From NCBI GenBank assembly GCA_016839405.1, contig JAEOUJ010000115.1, forward strand, positions 1 through 13,347: a stretch of DNA of 13,347 nt, written 5' to 3'. Each line of letters opens with the position of its first letter. Within the stretch, counting starts at the first letter, position 1. Position numbers and translations under genes: made by a program. Origin of the DNA: Candidatus Gerdarchaeota archaeon. Lineage in GTDB: Archaea; Asgardarchaeota; Heimdallarchaeia; JABLTI01. A model generated the notes under the pieces. It saw nothing but the letters and a program-made list of their open reading frames with translations, did not search any database and was not told the origin of the DNA. Shown here in pieces: positions 12,773 through 13,347 of the stretch.

Positions 12773-13347
12773 ATGCCAAAGAGAATTCTTGTAACTGGGG
12801 GTTGTGGATTTATTGGTAGTAATATTGTTCAAAGATTGGTTGATGAAGGATATCATATATTGGTAATCGATGACTTATCAACTGGTAAAAAGGAGTATAT
12901 TTCCAATTGCTTAAAAAAAGAAAATTGTGAATTTATTCAAGGGAGTATTACAAATCTATCATTTCTGGAAAAAAAAATGAAACGAATTGATGTTGTAATC
13001 CATGAAGCAGCAAATCCTGATGTTCGAACAAGTATTGATAATCTTTATAGTGATTTTGAAGTAAATGTTCGAGGAACAATAAATGTTCTTCAATCAATGG
13101 TGAAAAATAATGTACCAAAAATGATTTTTGCTTCATCTGGAGGTACAGTTTATGGTGAAACTGATATTTTACCAACACCAGAAAATCAATCCTTTGCACC
13201 AATAAGCCATTATGGTGCATCAAAAGCTGCTTGTGAACAATATATCTCAAGTTTTTCAAGTCTATATGATTTGGAAGCTATTTCATTTCGTTTTGGTAAT
13301 ATTTTTGGACCTCCCTCAAAAAAAGGTGTAATGTACGATTTTTTTAG
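12773..13347 (+). CDS. NAD-dependent sugar epimerase/dehydratase (GalE-like), 3' end beyond window
   Basis: An open frame runs from the ATG at 12773 to the window edge, showing the first 191 residues of an extended short-chain dehydrogenase; the family is usually about 310-330 residues. The NAD-binding motif TGGCGFIG (8-15, glycines 9, 12 and 15) and Asp33/Asp34 after strand 2 indicate NAD preference. SSGGTVYG (121-128) contains the serine/threonine catalytic region, and YGASK (147-151) is the Tyr-x3-Lys catalytic pair. NIFGP near 176-180 is also typical. The likely role is interconversion of nucleotide sugars, such as UDP-glucose/UDP-galactose or their N-acetyl forms, for glycans or glycosylation. 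Substrate specificity lies in the missing C-terminal half. It diverges from the nuclease-like gene across a 125-nt region with a palindrome. Confidence 0.9.
   Translation, partial: MPKRILVTGGCGFIGSNIVQRLVDEGYHILVIDDLSTGKKEYISNCLKKENCEFIQGSITNLSFLEKKMKRIDVVIHEAANPDVRTSIDNLYSDFEVNVRGTINVLQSMVKNNVPKMIFASSGGTVYGETDILPTPENQSFAPISHYGASKAACEQYISSFSSLYDLEAISFRFGNIFGPPSKKGVMYDFF

Noticed and set aside
12948..13259. Minus-strand 103-codon frame
   Set aside because: It is antisense to the well-supported epimerase frame, and its His/Leu/Gln-rich content is an artefact of the opposite strand.
1..13347. CRISPR array, insertion sequence, tRNA or prophage
   Set aside because: I saw no regularly spaced repeats, transposase or integrase motifs, tRNA cloverleaf or phage structural genes on either strand.

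Overview
This AT-rich window reads as archaeal chromosome. Features supporting an archaeal source are an archaeal-style histidyl-tRNA synthetase, an archaeal NYN-domain protein resembling the TIGR00288 group, a small Cys-rich zinc protein beside a transglutaminase-like protein, a coiled-coil protein with a winged-helix end, U-tract terminators, and a mix of Shine-Dalgarno-led (several with TTG or GTG starts) and apparently leaderless genes. An Asgard or related lineage would fit, but there is no marker here that proves it, so that placement is inference. I see no rRNA, tRNA, CRISPR, transposase, integrase or phage structural gene. The gene content looks like ordinary chromosome with several lineage-specific proteins.

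Layout. Plus strand, 1-7882: the 3' end of a probable DinB-like protein; an aromatic amino acid ammonia-lyase with histidase-type active-site residues, closed by a hairpin terminator; histidyl-tRNA synthetase (hisS) behind a 244-nt gap; a 119-residue zinc-binding protein and, 12 nt later, a cytosolic transglutaminase-fold protein; then a four-helix membrane protein with a roughly 500-residue, probably external, domain. A hairpin at 7889-7907 separates this block from a convergent minus-strand block. Minus strand, 7939-12647: a CoA-disulfide reductase/NADH oxidase-type flavoprotein, a NYN-domain protein, a long coiled-coil/winged-helix protein, and a PD-(D/E)XK nuclease-like protein. From 12773 a plus-strand NAD-dependent sugar epimerase (GalE-like) diverges and runs off the window.

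Functional links. Histidine ties together the lyase (histidine to urocanate, inferred) and HisRS, although a terminator lies between them. The zinc protein and the transglutaminase-like protein are tightly spaced, almost certainly co-transcribed, and share short Lys/Ile motifs in their tails and linkers. With the following membrane protein they are the best candidate here for an undescribed system. Other points worth checking are the NYN protein lacking its usual third acidic motif, HisRS lacking the usual motif 3 arginine, and dyad-symmetric sequences in the promoter regions of the lyase, flavoprotein and epimerase genes.
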